Source: Zygnema cylindricum (lineage: Eukaryota > Streptophyta > Zygnematophyceae > Zygnematales > Zygnemataceae). Taken from it: DNA of 64,000 nucleotides. Below are positions 12,154 through 22,568 of the stretch, piece by piece. Where the stretch lies: the NCBI GenBank assembly GCA_037447655.1, contig JBBHKE010001774.1:1-64000 (forward strand), in the 5' to 3' direction. The notes beneath the pieces are model-generated. The model had not been told where the DNA came from and did no database searches. It worked only from the letters and a program-made list of their open reading frames with translations. Both the position numbers and the translations under genes were made by a program. Position 1 is the stretch's first letter. Each line of letters begins with the position of its first letter.

Positions 12154-15100
12154 TCAAGTTGAAGATTGTGAATCAAAAAGTTGTATCTCAAGAGGAGTTG
12201 TCGGACTCGCGAGAAGATTAGAAGAAAAATTGAACGGTTTTTGACACTCCAAATTGTCGTAGTTCTCGTACCTCGACTTGTGTTTGTGTTTGAGCTCTAT
12301 GGAGGGAGAATTCACCCTCGACGACTCGATACTATCTTTGCCCTTTTGTAGGCCAGAGGAGGAAAATGTAAAAGCGTCAAAAATTTGAGAGTTTTGACAA
12401 TCTCGACAGTGTTGCTCAGAAACTTGAGAATTTGAAGAATTTTGAGAATTTTGAGAAGGTTGAGCATTCGGAGAATATTGAGAGATTTGATAATGTTGAC
12501 AATTTAGAGACTGGTGAGGTTGCTTCCGTACAGAGTGTTTCCGTACAGGACTGTTGCAGGGGGCAACGAGGGCAGGAGTGTGAAATTTAGAGGAGGAATG
12601 CTGCGAGTGTTTGAAGGTAGGACTGTTACAGGGTGCAATAGGGGAATGTCTCGCGTGTCTATGTGGACTGGAGATAGGAGATCTGGGAGAGGAGGGAGGG
12701 TGGGGCTTAGGGAGAGAGGGGGAGGAAGAGGGAGGAGACGGGTGTAACGCTTTTTGAGCTCCTTCTAAAGCAGCCATGGCTGCCGTAGAACGAGGGGAGG
12801 AAACGAAAGGAGGACGAGGTTGTCTCAAAAAAGGACTTTTCGGTACAGCCGTACGAATTGTACGGAGAGTATGGAAAGACGGGAGACTCGCCTCGGGCGC
12901 ACTAGTGGCGTCGACGTAAGAGTTGCATGTCACGTCACGCTTTTCTTGTTTTTGACTTTGGATGATGACCTCTCCTTGTACGGAAGACGGCGGAGCGGGA
13001 GATGGAGTCGAATGGTTAACATTTGAAGGAGGAGAAGGAGGAGGAGGAAGAGCAAGAGGAGACAAAGTCGAGCTTTGCTTGAGGTAGAGAGTGTCCCTTT
13101 TGCCGGCAATATGGGGGAGAGCGGTGTGCGGGAGGCGGCGGAGCGAGCTGGCGGGCGTGCGAGGCGAGTTCGGCGGACTGCAGTTGGCCAGGATCCACGG
13201 GTGGTTCAGAATTTGTACGGCAGAGGCGCGCGCGCGAGGTTCGGGGTTCAGCATCCAGCGGATAAGATCTTTGGCGTCGGATGAAATCGACGGCCAGGGT
13301 TGCTGCTGGTAGTCGGGGTCGCTGGCGCATATCGATGAGAAGATCTCGCGGGTGTCCTGGCCCCAGAACGGCAGCAGACCTGCAGGGAAACAGACGTAGT
13401 AAAGAATCAGTACTGTGCAACAGGAATAGCAACTGTTACGTGAAAGACTAGAGTTATACGTGTTATAAGAACCGCGTTATAAGTGCTACAAGAAGAGTTA
13501 CAAAACAGCATTATAGGTGTTATAAGAACAGCGTTAGGGGACATTATAACGGTCACATGGAAAAACAACAATAAAGAAAATTAACACACAGCATCAGTGT
13601 TACAATAAACAAAGTAACAAAAAGACTTGCAAACATAGATGGAACTTCAAACTCCAAGCTAAAAACAAACCAAACAGCCATCACCATCACAAAATCTAAA
13701 GCATCCATAAACAAATCCAATGTTCATATGTCATTTCCTCTTTACATGCGCGCAAAATCATGATCAAACGGTCAAGTTCGCGTCCGCAAAAATAACGAGG
13801 GGAGTAAGCTAAGGTTTCCTCACCTGCCAAAGCCGTATACATAGTAACTCCCAAGCTCCATATGTCGACTTTGGAGTCGTATTCGTACCCCATAACAAGC
13901 TCTGGAGCCATATAAAGACAAGAACCCGCCATTCCCCGAGCCCGAGTCTCTCCGCCAGCCATGGCCGCGGCCAAACCGAAGTCTCCGAGCTTGATACGTG
14001 GTAGTTTTGTCCCATCTGAGTCCGTAGAGAAGCTCGAAATGAAGATGTTTTCCGGTTTTACATCTCGGTGAATGACTCCCATGGCAGAACAGCATTTGAG
14101 GGCGACAGCAAGTTGTCTGTGGGGGAAATATGGGATAGGAGAGTTAGGATAATATATGCTAATAGTAAGGAGACTTTCTGGGGAAAGTTAACAGCATACA
14201 TGTGAAAGATAAAATAAAGAAAGGGGGAAAGGGAAAGGGAAGTGACGAAAAAGAAGGAAGCGAGAAGAAGATAAACATAAAAAAAGAAACTAAAGAGCCA
14301 TTAAACAAATTATAATATTTAAAAAAGAAAAAAAAAATGAAGGTAATGGAGTAGAAAAAGAGGAACAAAACAAAAAGGAAAAGGATAAGGTTCCTTGGAA
14401 TCCCAAAAGCATACCTTGAGCATTAATACAAAAACCATTATCAACACAAAAATAAAATAAAAACAATAAAAACAAAAAAATAATAAAACCATCATTGATT
14501 CATACAAATCATCATATATTCCAAAGTTACAAGAATTCAGAGAAGATTTCAATTTTCCCCTCTTTCATTCCTTTCCAAATCCCTTTCCTTTTCCTCATGA
14601 TATTTTCCCATTCAGAACCTTACAAGAATCTTTTAATCTCTCCTCCCTCCCTCCCTCCCTCCCACATCCATCTTCCATTCCATTAAAGCCCATTTGCATC
14701 CAAAAACTGCAACCGACACTCAAGAAAACAAAAGAAAAAGGACTTGGGAAGAGAAAAACACGTAAACCCACAAAACAAACAAAACAAAAACCGCACAAAA
14801 GACAAAACCCAAAAAAAAAACAAACAAAGAAAGAAAGGAAAAAAAAAAAAAAACTTACCGGAGCAAGTGGGCCGCCTCTCTCTCCGGAAGTTTCCCCCTC
14901 TGTGACAAATAGTCAAACATATCTCCTTCCGTACAGAGGTCCATAATGAGATGTACATTTTTTTTGTCCTCATATACCCCCTTTAGTTCGACCACATTAG
15001 GACATCCCCTCAGTCTCTTCATCGCACATATCTCCATTCTCACGTCCTGCCCCTTGGAACTCTGCAAAAAAACATTATTATTACGTTATTATTGAACAAA

Positions 15101-15949
15101 AAAAAACAAAAGTTTACAACATTTTCAAACAAAAAAGCATGAATTTACATCATTTTATAAAAATAGGAACAAAAGATTATTTCAGTTTGAAACAGAAAAA
15201 CACAAAATCAAAAATAAAGTTAACTAGAAAGCAAAAGTTACAACATTTTTGAACCAGAAAACAAAAAATTACATTCTTTTCAAGCTAAAAAACATAGAAG
15301 TACATCATTTTTTAACTCAAAAGCATGTAAGAATCATCAATTTCCAACCAAAGTAACGAAAAATAACACCGTTTTCAAGCAAAAAAACATTGAAACGACA
15401 TTATTTCCGGACAAAACAACCAAACTTCTAAACGAAATGTATCAGAAATTTCAAAGTTTTCTGCAAAAACTGAGAAAATGCAGTCTTTTTTTTCACTTTT
15501 TACGAAACGTTCCTCAAATAATTCTGAGAATTGTTTTTTTTAATACTCCTGTACCATCCAAAACCCGATTTTTTTATTTTTTTTATTTAATTTTTGTTTA
15601 TTGCTATCTTTATTAAAATGTTTCCCAATTTTTTACCGATGAACATGTTAAGTTCACTGCCCACAAAAAAAAAAAAAAAAAAAAATCCCAAAAAACTTCT
15701 TAACCTCATAAAACAAAAAATCAGATCTTTCCTCCGAGAAAAGACAAGAAGTACAAATTGGAAACCCACCGACTTGCAGGCAAAATGGGCGCCAGTGCTG
15801 AGCTGGCAGCACTTCCGTACAACTCCGGAATGTCCGGCGCCAAGCTGAGAACCAATCAGAAAGCTGTGTTGGAGATCAGTCATCCCTCCCTCACTCCCTC
15901 CTCCTCCTCCTCCTCTTTCTTCCTCCTCTCCTACCTCCTCCCTTCCCAT
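12154..15949 (-). CDS. CAMK-type Ser/Thr protein kinase, PEPKR2-like
   Basis: Four exons splice in frame: 15949-15770, 15061-14859, 14116-13824 and 13379-12154, giving 1902 bases (633 residues plus stop). Donors are GTGGGT, GTAAGT and GTGAGG; all acceptors are AG. The kinase domain runs from about residue 31 to 310: Gly loop LGAGHSGVVRKC, Lys in HFACKS, helix-C Glu in RMEICAMKRL, HRD in GVIHRDVKPEN, DFG in LGDFGLA, APE in YMAPELV, then DIWSLGVTMYTAL. The catalytic residues are all present, so an active kinase is expected. The layout resembles PEPKR2/CDPK-related kinases without EF-hands (family knowledge). The roughly 320-residue tail is Ser/Pro/Asn/Gln-rich, with two APCNSP boxes and SQNSQNSSNSQ-like runs, likely disordered. 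An alternative start lies at Met23. Substrate unknown. Confidence 0.9.
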
Positions 15950-16140
15950 TTCTCCTCTCCCAACCTGTCTACTTTCTTTAATTCTATATTTTTGTCCTTT
16001 TCCTACCGATTATGATTAGGTTTTTCCCTTCTTCTCTTCCTTTCCGAGCTCTGCTCCCAAAATAGGGTTTTCTTTTTTAAGTCTTCTTTCCTCTCATGGG
16101 TCTGTTTTCCTTATCATACGCTCTCCCTTTCCTTTCCTTT

Positions 16141-16143
<3 letters not shown>

Positions 16144-16170
<27 letters not shown>
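16144..16170 (+). repeat. Poly-T tract upstream of the kinase gene
   Basis: An uninterrupted run of about 27 T, about 200 bases 5' of the kinase start codon. It could be an old poly(A) insertion scar on the opposite strand or a nucleosome-excluding tract; nothing else distinguishes these. Confidence 0.7.
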
Positions 16171-16171
<1 letters not shown>

Positions 16172-16239
16172 CCCCTTCCGTCGAATGAATTCGCTGACTG
16201 TCGCAGACCGTGGATCCCTCGTCTGTTGTTTTCCCCGCG

Positions 16240-16495
16240 TGACGTGACAGTTTGAAAAATCCGGCCAGCGTCACGATCGCGGAACGTTCGGTCCAGAAGT
16301 GCCACGTCACGTGAAGCAGCGTACGGAAAGTACACTTATGTACTTAAACCCAGCGTGGTTTAAAGTTTCGTATGCACCTCCGTATTTCACGGACGCTATC
16401 CTGACCTTCCGATTGTACTTTTATGGTTTGCGGACAAATTCCGTATCTCCGATACGGCGCAGCAGTACAGACGCCTGAGGACACGTCACGTCACG
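16240..16495. promoter_or_regulatory. Cluster of ACGT-core (G-box/CRE-like) sites upstream of the kinase
   Basis: TGACGTGACA at 16240-16249, CACGTCACGTG at 16303-16313 and ACACGTCACGTCACG at 16481-16495. These bZIP-type ACGT cores lie 290-550 bases upstream of the kinase start codon. Such sites commonly mediate abscisic-acid or stress responses in plants (known class); regulation of this gene is inferred from position only. Confidence 0.45.
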
Positions 16496-16499
16496 ACTG

Positions 16500-17349
16500 C
16501 GCGGTAGTATGGAAGTACGGAGAGGAAGCGTGGTTTCTAGGCTCCTACTCGCTGCTCACATTTCCCAGGTTCCTGGTTCCGGGCAAACTATGCGGCTTAA
16601 GACTTCGTCCGCGCGGGAATCCGGGGTCCGAACCGTACGGTACTGGTTGATTCGTACGGAGACATTTTCGTACAAGTGGACGGAACAATATAGTACACTT
16701 CTGTACCACGCAGGCGAATCCGAGCTAGAGTCAAAATATCTTTAAGGACTCGTGCTAGAAAACATGCGTGAGATATTAGCCAATTTTTCTCGAAACGGGG
16801 TCTGATTGGTGGGAATGGCTGGTCGGTGACGGTGCATGTGATCGTACTTTTTTGTTTGAACAATCTGACGTACAGTTCGTGTAGTTTGACATTGGCCGGT
16901 GTCTTAAGACAAATATACGAAATACAAAGAATACGAAAATCTCACGTGAAACGAATGCGTGACAATGTATTTTTATTGGTCGGAGGAGTCTCCAAAGACG
17001 TTCGAAGCGCCAACTGGCGAAGGATCTAATGTTTGTCCGGAGTCAAAAAGTATCCGATTTTGTTTTTTGTACACTTGGAGAGGCTGCACGGAGGCAGGAG
17101 GTATTACCTTATGGAGAGGTCATGCGAGGAGGGGCTTCAGGTCCACCTGTACAACGGCGAAGATTGTCTGACATGAAAAATCTCAGAAAGTCCAGACAAG
17201 TCGGTTTTGCAAGCTTCCGTTTGGAAAGTCAATGCATTCCGTACTTTCGATTCGGAGTTACCGTACAGGTGACAGATAGACCTAATCGTATTCCGTATGG
17301 ATACCACGAAATAATGCAATTCCGTAGTGTAACGGCGAAAGGTACAGTA
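16500..17349. other. Intergenic between kinase promoter and transposon end; no gene recognised
   Basis: Notably rich in GTAC and CGTAC words. Open frames such as 17029-17427 (plus) show no family motif and run into the left terminus of the large transposon, so I do not call them genes. Confidence 0.5.
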
Positions 17350-17371
17350 CACCGTGAATCGTTATTAGACT
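17350..17371 (+). repeat. Left terminal inverted repeat of the pogo-like transposon
   Basis: Twenty-two bases identical to the reverse complement of 33088-33109, preceded by TA at 17348-17349. Related ends occur at 6316, 7858, 36482, 54039 and 54237. Confidence 0.75.
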
Positions 17372-18359
17372 TATGTACTCTATATCGGCGCCCCAAAATT
17401 TTGACCTTGATACCCGAAATACAATGACTGATTCTATTTTTTCCGTGACGTTAATTACGGTTCTTGTGAATTAGCGTCAATGGTGTCACCGTACATATTT
17501 CATGAATAGTGTTGTGTGCGGAGGGTGGCTGTCCTACATCACTGTACTTCAGTATCGGAAATCGTATCGGAAAGTGTGATGAATATATGTCGGTCGCATA
17601 TAGAACTGCGCTTAGAATAAACGTGGAGTGGAGTTTGCAACATAGGCGTTCGTATGTATTCAGATGCTTGTTTTTGTGTGTGATAATGTGAACAGATGAC
17701 ATGTTCACATGCGAAAAAATGCGTATGTTACGAAAGCATATCATCGCGTGCTTACATATGTCGTATGGCAATAAAAGTTTATTCTGATATGTTGTCGTTT
17801 GAACATTATTTGAGGTCCGTGTAACTTAATAGAGTGCATATGTATCCTACTACATGTTCAAAGTGAAACCTAATGGTAATACCGGACTTGTGAAGGAAAT
17901 AAACCTTGATTATAGTTATTCTTGACTCTAAAATGGGGTGTGGTACAAAAACGACAACAATTTAGAGTCATAATGCGTACGTATTAGAATAAAGTTACAC
18001 AATTCAAATTGAAAAAATACGTGGCGCCTCGAAAACCCGAAAATATAACAAATTAGCGGCGAGTGCGGACAAAACACAAATAAAAGTTTCTTGTTCTGAC
18101 CAATCCCATCCACGTTCTGGTCAACGGGTGACTGATGTGCGAATACCCTGGGTCCAATTTCAGTAAAAAAATCTAATTTTTGAAGTAGATGCGTCGAACC
18201 GCCGCCACTGGTGATGGAACGACGTTTAATCCGCCATGGATTATTAGGGATTTTACAATAGTATTAGGGTTGTCGATCACATGGCGATACAACCTTAAGG
18301 GAGCGTCATCTTCTACGATATACGAAGAATAGCATGGGTAAGTGTGTCGCTGTATCCGG

Positions 18360-18890
18360 TTTTTCGTCCCTCTCTCACTCTCTTTTCCTTTCTATCATTT
18401 TTTCCTTTCTCATTCTCTCTCCCTCTTCGCATTGTAAAACTTTTTCGTTCTTCTCGTCCCCTTTTTCTACTCTCTCTCGCACTCTCTCTTTCCCAAACTC
18501 TCCCTTTGTCTCGTCCTGTTCTGTACCATTTACCTATTATGGCCCTATTACTGGCTGTCACTATATTCTATCCACTTTATCTGTCTCATCCTTTCTGTCT
18601 TATATATTTCCCCAACTACTCTCTGTCATTCTTTTGTTCCCATTCTCTCCCTCTCTCTCTTATTCTCTTCCGTACCTTTTTTCTAATATTCTATGTCCCC
18701 TTCTTCTTCCGATGCTCTCCCTCTCTCTTTTATTCTTTTCTATACCCTATCTCTATTAATCTATCCCCTCTCTTCTTTCCACTCTCTCTCTCTCTCTCTT
18801 TCTTTCTCTCGTTAAGTCCCATACCCTTTCTCTATTCTTCGCTCTCACGCTCGTCGCCCACTTTCTCTTTTTCATTTCCCCCCTATTTTC
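18360..18890 (+). repeat. CT-rich low-complexity tract
   Basis: About 530 bases dominated by CTCTC, TTTCC and CTTTC words. It yields long leucine/serine/phenylalanine frames on the plus strand (up to 200 codons), explained by composition. It falls within the left arm of the large transposon. Confidence 0.8.
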
Positions 18891-19920
18891 TAACTGAATT
18901 ATCCTCGTTGTTTGTTTTTCCTGTGTTCATCCTTTGTATACGATAATATAATCGACATTCAAATTTTTTTTCCGGTGAAACCCATTCGACGGTCGGTGTA
19001 TTTATCCGCACCCCACGGCAACATATGAATTCCGGGAAGAATTTAGGTTCATATACGAGGTGTTGGTCGGAAGACATCGTTTGGAGCAACTTGTGGAGTA
19101 CTTTGCATGGACCCATCTTCATCGTGAAGGATGGCGATGACCACTTAGATATTGTGTGTAGTATTACACAGGTTAAATTTTTATTTTAGTATGGGGTTTC
19201 CATTCTATAAACGAGTTTTTTAGAGTAGTGTAGGACATACGACTTTGTATCATGTTGTAGATTAGATGGATTCAACACATCTTTTGTGGAGTATAACGTT
19301 GTAAACGATATCACCGTGAAATATAAAATTGTATTTTCTTAGCTTCCGCTGTTGTTATAAATGACTATTTTACTGTGAATTTACACTGTTTCTTTGTATA
19401 ATTTTGTCTTTTTTTCATTTTGATTCATGTGTATATCCTCATACCTTTTTTATATTGAATTGTATCTAATGTGATCGCCATGTACTCTTTTGTGTATCAT
19501 CCTTACATGCCGACATTATAACTTCATGTATCTCACTGCTCTCCCCTTACCTTGATCGTATTGTACTTATATTACATGGAAGATATGGTTTTGTATTCGT
19601 TCCATTTGATTGTTTTCTTCTCGGTGTAAAAATGTGAAAATGATGCACGATAAAAGCTGGCGTCTTTCTTGATAGTCAGAATCTTATCCATTTACTATTT
19701 AAACTCGCTCCTCATGGACCAGCGACGGACCAGTGTCGGCGCTGTAAGTCCGTGCGATGACGAAGGGTAGTCGTTACATTGGCAGAAAATGAAGAGGACA
19801 TACTTTTTTTTGTCGGAGATAACGACGAAGTGGAAGATTGTATCGGACTATAGAACAGCGACGATGCAGTATCGCCGTTGATAAGGAAAAAAAAATCCTG
19901 AAACTGCACTTTTTTACAGG

Positions 19921-20220
19921 GACAACAATTAAAATTCGTCGATGGATGACTATCAAGGCGACGAAGCCTACTCGTAACTGATAAGTTTTTCATGCGATAA
20001 CAATTAAAATTTGTCGATGGATGACTAAGAAGGCGACGAAGCCTACTCGTCGCTGATAAGTGTTTCATGTGACAACAATTAAAATTCGTCAATGGATGAC
20101 TAGGAAGGCAACGAAGCGTACTCGTCGTTGATTAGTTTTTCACGTGACAACAATTAAAAATTCGTCAATGGGTGACTAATCGGCGACGAAGCCCACTCAT
20201 CGCTGATTAGTTTAACATAT
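19921..20220 (+). repeat. 75-bp tandem repeat, four copies
   Basis: Units begin near 19921, 19996, 20071 and 20146, each starting GACAACAATTAAAATTCGTC or a close variant and containing GGCGACGAAGCC and ACTCGTCGCTGATTAG-like words. Seventy-five is a multiple of three, so the minus strand reads as 25-residue repeats (for example TNFNCCHMKHLSATSRLRRL). I take this as a by-product of subterminal transposon repeats, which typically bind transposase. It ends about 240 bases left of the copia insertion. Confidence 0.85.
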
Positions 20221-20461
20221 ACAATGCATAAAATTCCATACATCCAGTGTACACGCACACTCCATTTTCTGTATACCACTTTAACAACATATTACGATAA
20301 ACACACGATTAAATTTAAGTGAAATGATACATCATTATAAACAACATGTAATTTTTTTAGAAAACATCAATGTATTATCCCAAAAAAAACCGTACAAATA
20401 TATCAAATCATGTTTGTCCTATGAAGTAAATAGCTACTAAACTTCAACAACTGCCTACATC

Positions 20462-21495
20462 TGTTGAAATTAATTGATTTATATAGTATTTTCTAGATTT
20501 AAATATGTTAGTATAAAAGGAAAAGAAAAGGACGGACAGCCTGCCTCCACCTCCTCTCTCTAGCCCCCATAGTTGTTGTAATCACTGAAGAATAAAGAGG
20601 GTGGTTGATCCATGGCTGCCTTAGTTCAACACGCAGTTATTTCTAGTAAGTTACTTAAAATGTATCTGACGGACCCAGGATTTCATCCTGTTATCTGTCG
20701 TTCGTCAAGTTGGTCGATAACAGTAAGCTTTATCCTATTAGACTAGGATCAATGCTAAGTGTTATAGTATGTGTTAGATATATATTTATTTAGGAAAGAA
20801 CAAATTCATTTAACTGAAACTGTATACGGCATGCATAGATACAGTTTAATAAAGTACAAGTACGATACTATTGCGAAACGGATACCCCGCATTTTGTTTC
20901 GACAACGAAACAAATGTCGCGCAAGTATTTATAACGACTGAGATTGCATTTCAATTCAAATCCAACGACGCACATCATCGCCGAAATCTCAGAGTGGTCA
21001 CTTTCGCTTTTTGTGACATGGCATGATCTAGCGCCACGTGGAAGGATCACATTTGGTCGCGTGAATTCCGAGGAACCTACGGACGAGTAAAAAAAGGGCA
21101 CGCGTCCATGTAATAGCCTTGTCGTACATTTGTCGTACAAAAGGTACACCGACATTAGTACTTTCTGGTACGGTACAACAATATAATTGGTTCGTACTTC
21201 AGAAGATAAGAGTTATTAGAGGGAATTAGGACTTAGTGTTTTTTGTACAGTCACCTCTCCCCTTGAGGGTTTGTATAAAATACGCATCTTTGCTACCCCA
21301 TAACTTATTGTCTGGTTGGGCGTTTACATAGTTTTTTTTTTCTACGGACTCAGGGGAGTCCAGGCTGCACATAAGTGTAGTTAGATTGTTTGATTGTCTG
21401 CTTGGGTAGCAGTGGTTGCCATTAAAATTGGGTTAGTTAGTAACTTCCTAGAGGGTTCTTGTATTCTGTAGTAAAATGGAGGACACATAATTGCA
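20462..21495 (+). repeat. 5' LTR of the copia element (1034 bp)
   Basis: Runs from TGTTGAAATT to TTGCA and aligns over its whole length with 25820-26856. It contains a TATA box at 21274, GTAC-rich words and a CGCCACGTGGA G-box near 21033. Confidence 0.93.
21274..21280 (+). promoter_or_regulatory. TATA box of the copia LTR
   Basis: TATAAAA follows a C/T-rich stretch (CACCTCTCCCCTTGAGGG). The same context is conserved in the 3' LTR at 26643-26649, consistent with the U3/R transition. Confidence 0.6.
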
Positions 21496-22545
21496 AATTA
21501 TAGGCCCACCCTCTAGGGTGCCCACCTTCAATAGATCTGGGTACATTTATTGGGAATCCATGATGATGGGAGCTTTGTGCGAAAAAACGATACTGGGGTA
21601 TCGTCTGTGGACAAGTGAAACGTCCACCTTCGAAACTCCACCAAGATTTGGAGGAGTAAGGTTTCCTGCAGCAGTGGCTGCCTCACCGGAGGAGGCAGAT
21701 GATGGAGACAACAGTGTGTTCGAAAATGGGAAAGGGAAGGAGACACCCCTCACTCCTATTGCCACAGTATCGGGATCGTCGACCGTGAAAACCTCGGAGA
21801 ACGATACTCAAATGTTGGAGGATGTAAACATGGATGCCAAAAACTTCATTATGAGGCACCTCACTGAAGCTTTGGCCACCCCTCATCTTCACATACAAGG
21901 CCGAGGAGTTGTGGGTGAGTTTGGTGGAGATTTATAGAGCTGGAACTATTCAGGAGCTCCAGTTGGCTGAGCAAAAGGTAGTGAGTTTCACTTACAAAGG
22001 AGGAAAAATGTTAGATTACTGTAATGATCTTTCTTGTTTGTATATAGAGATGGAAAGTGTCGGGTGGACAGGTAGAATGAAAATGAAAGTTAACACCCTT
22101 ATCATGAAGTTACCAGATGAGTACGAGAACATTGTGTACCGAGTACAAGAAATGCATGATAGTTCATGGAAATATAACACAGTGGTCAAAATGATAAATG
22201 TGCAGGAAAACACAATGGAGATTAGGGGAGGAGGAAAGAGTATTCAAGCTCTACCAACAGAAGGGGACCGATGGGGGAAGGACTCGAAGAAACCGTAAAA
22301 AATGGAAAAAAAATCATTCTGGAGGATCTAGGCCCCCAAAGGGTCTTTGTCATTTTTGCAAAAAGCCGGGACACTTCATCGCAGATTGTGTCAAGCTGTT
22401 GAAGCTGAGGCTCCAAGAGAACCGTGGAGGGGGTTCTTCCGGAGGGAAGAAAAAGGCACTTGTGGTTACAAAAGTGACAAAAGAAACCGAGGATGAGTCT
22501 TCTGAAGAGGATGGGGAACCTCTTCTTGACGAGAGTCTGTAGGAG
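21496..22545 (+). pseudogene. copia gag remnant
   Basis: Three open pieces in shifting frames. The first (to about 21937) has the gag N-terminal pattern PTFNRSGYIYWESMMMGAL. The second (21909-22298) matches the UBN2-type copia gag core, with KMLDYCNDLSCLYIEME and TLIMKLPDEYENIVYRV. The third (22198-22542) carries the CCHC zinc knuckle CHFCKKPGHFIADC. The frame changes show that no intact gag can be made. Confidence 0.9.
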
Positions 22546-22568
22546 AAACAGATCCCTCGTAGACAGAA

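Noticed and set aside
18334-18946. 141- and 200-codon open frames on the plus strand
   Set aside because: CT-rich low complexity gives Leu/Ser/Phe runs in two frames at once; no start context or domain.
18883-19122. Minus-strand frame with YEPKFFPEFI, faintly like a TATA-binding protein repeat
   Set aside because: Only a handful of residues agree, the surrounding conserved positions are missing and no partner exons were found.
19712-20092. 126-codon minus-strand frame with 25-residue repeats
   Set aside because: The repeat period of 75 bases is a multiple of three, so an open frame is expected from the DNA tandem array itself.
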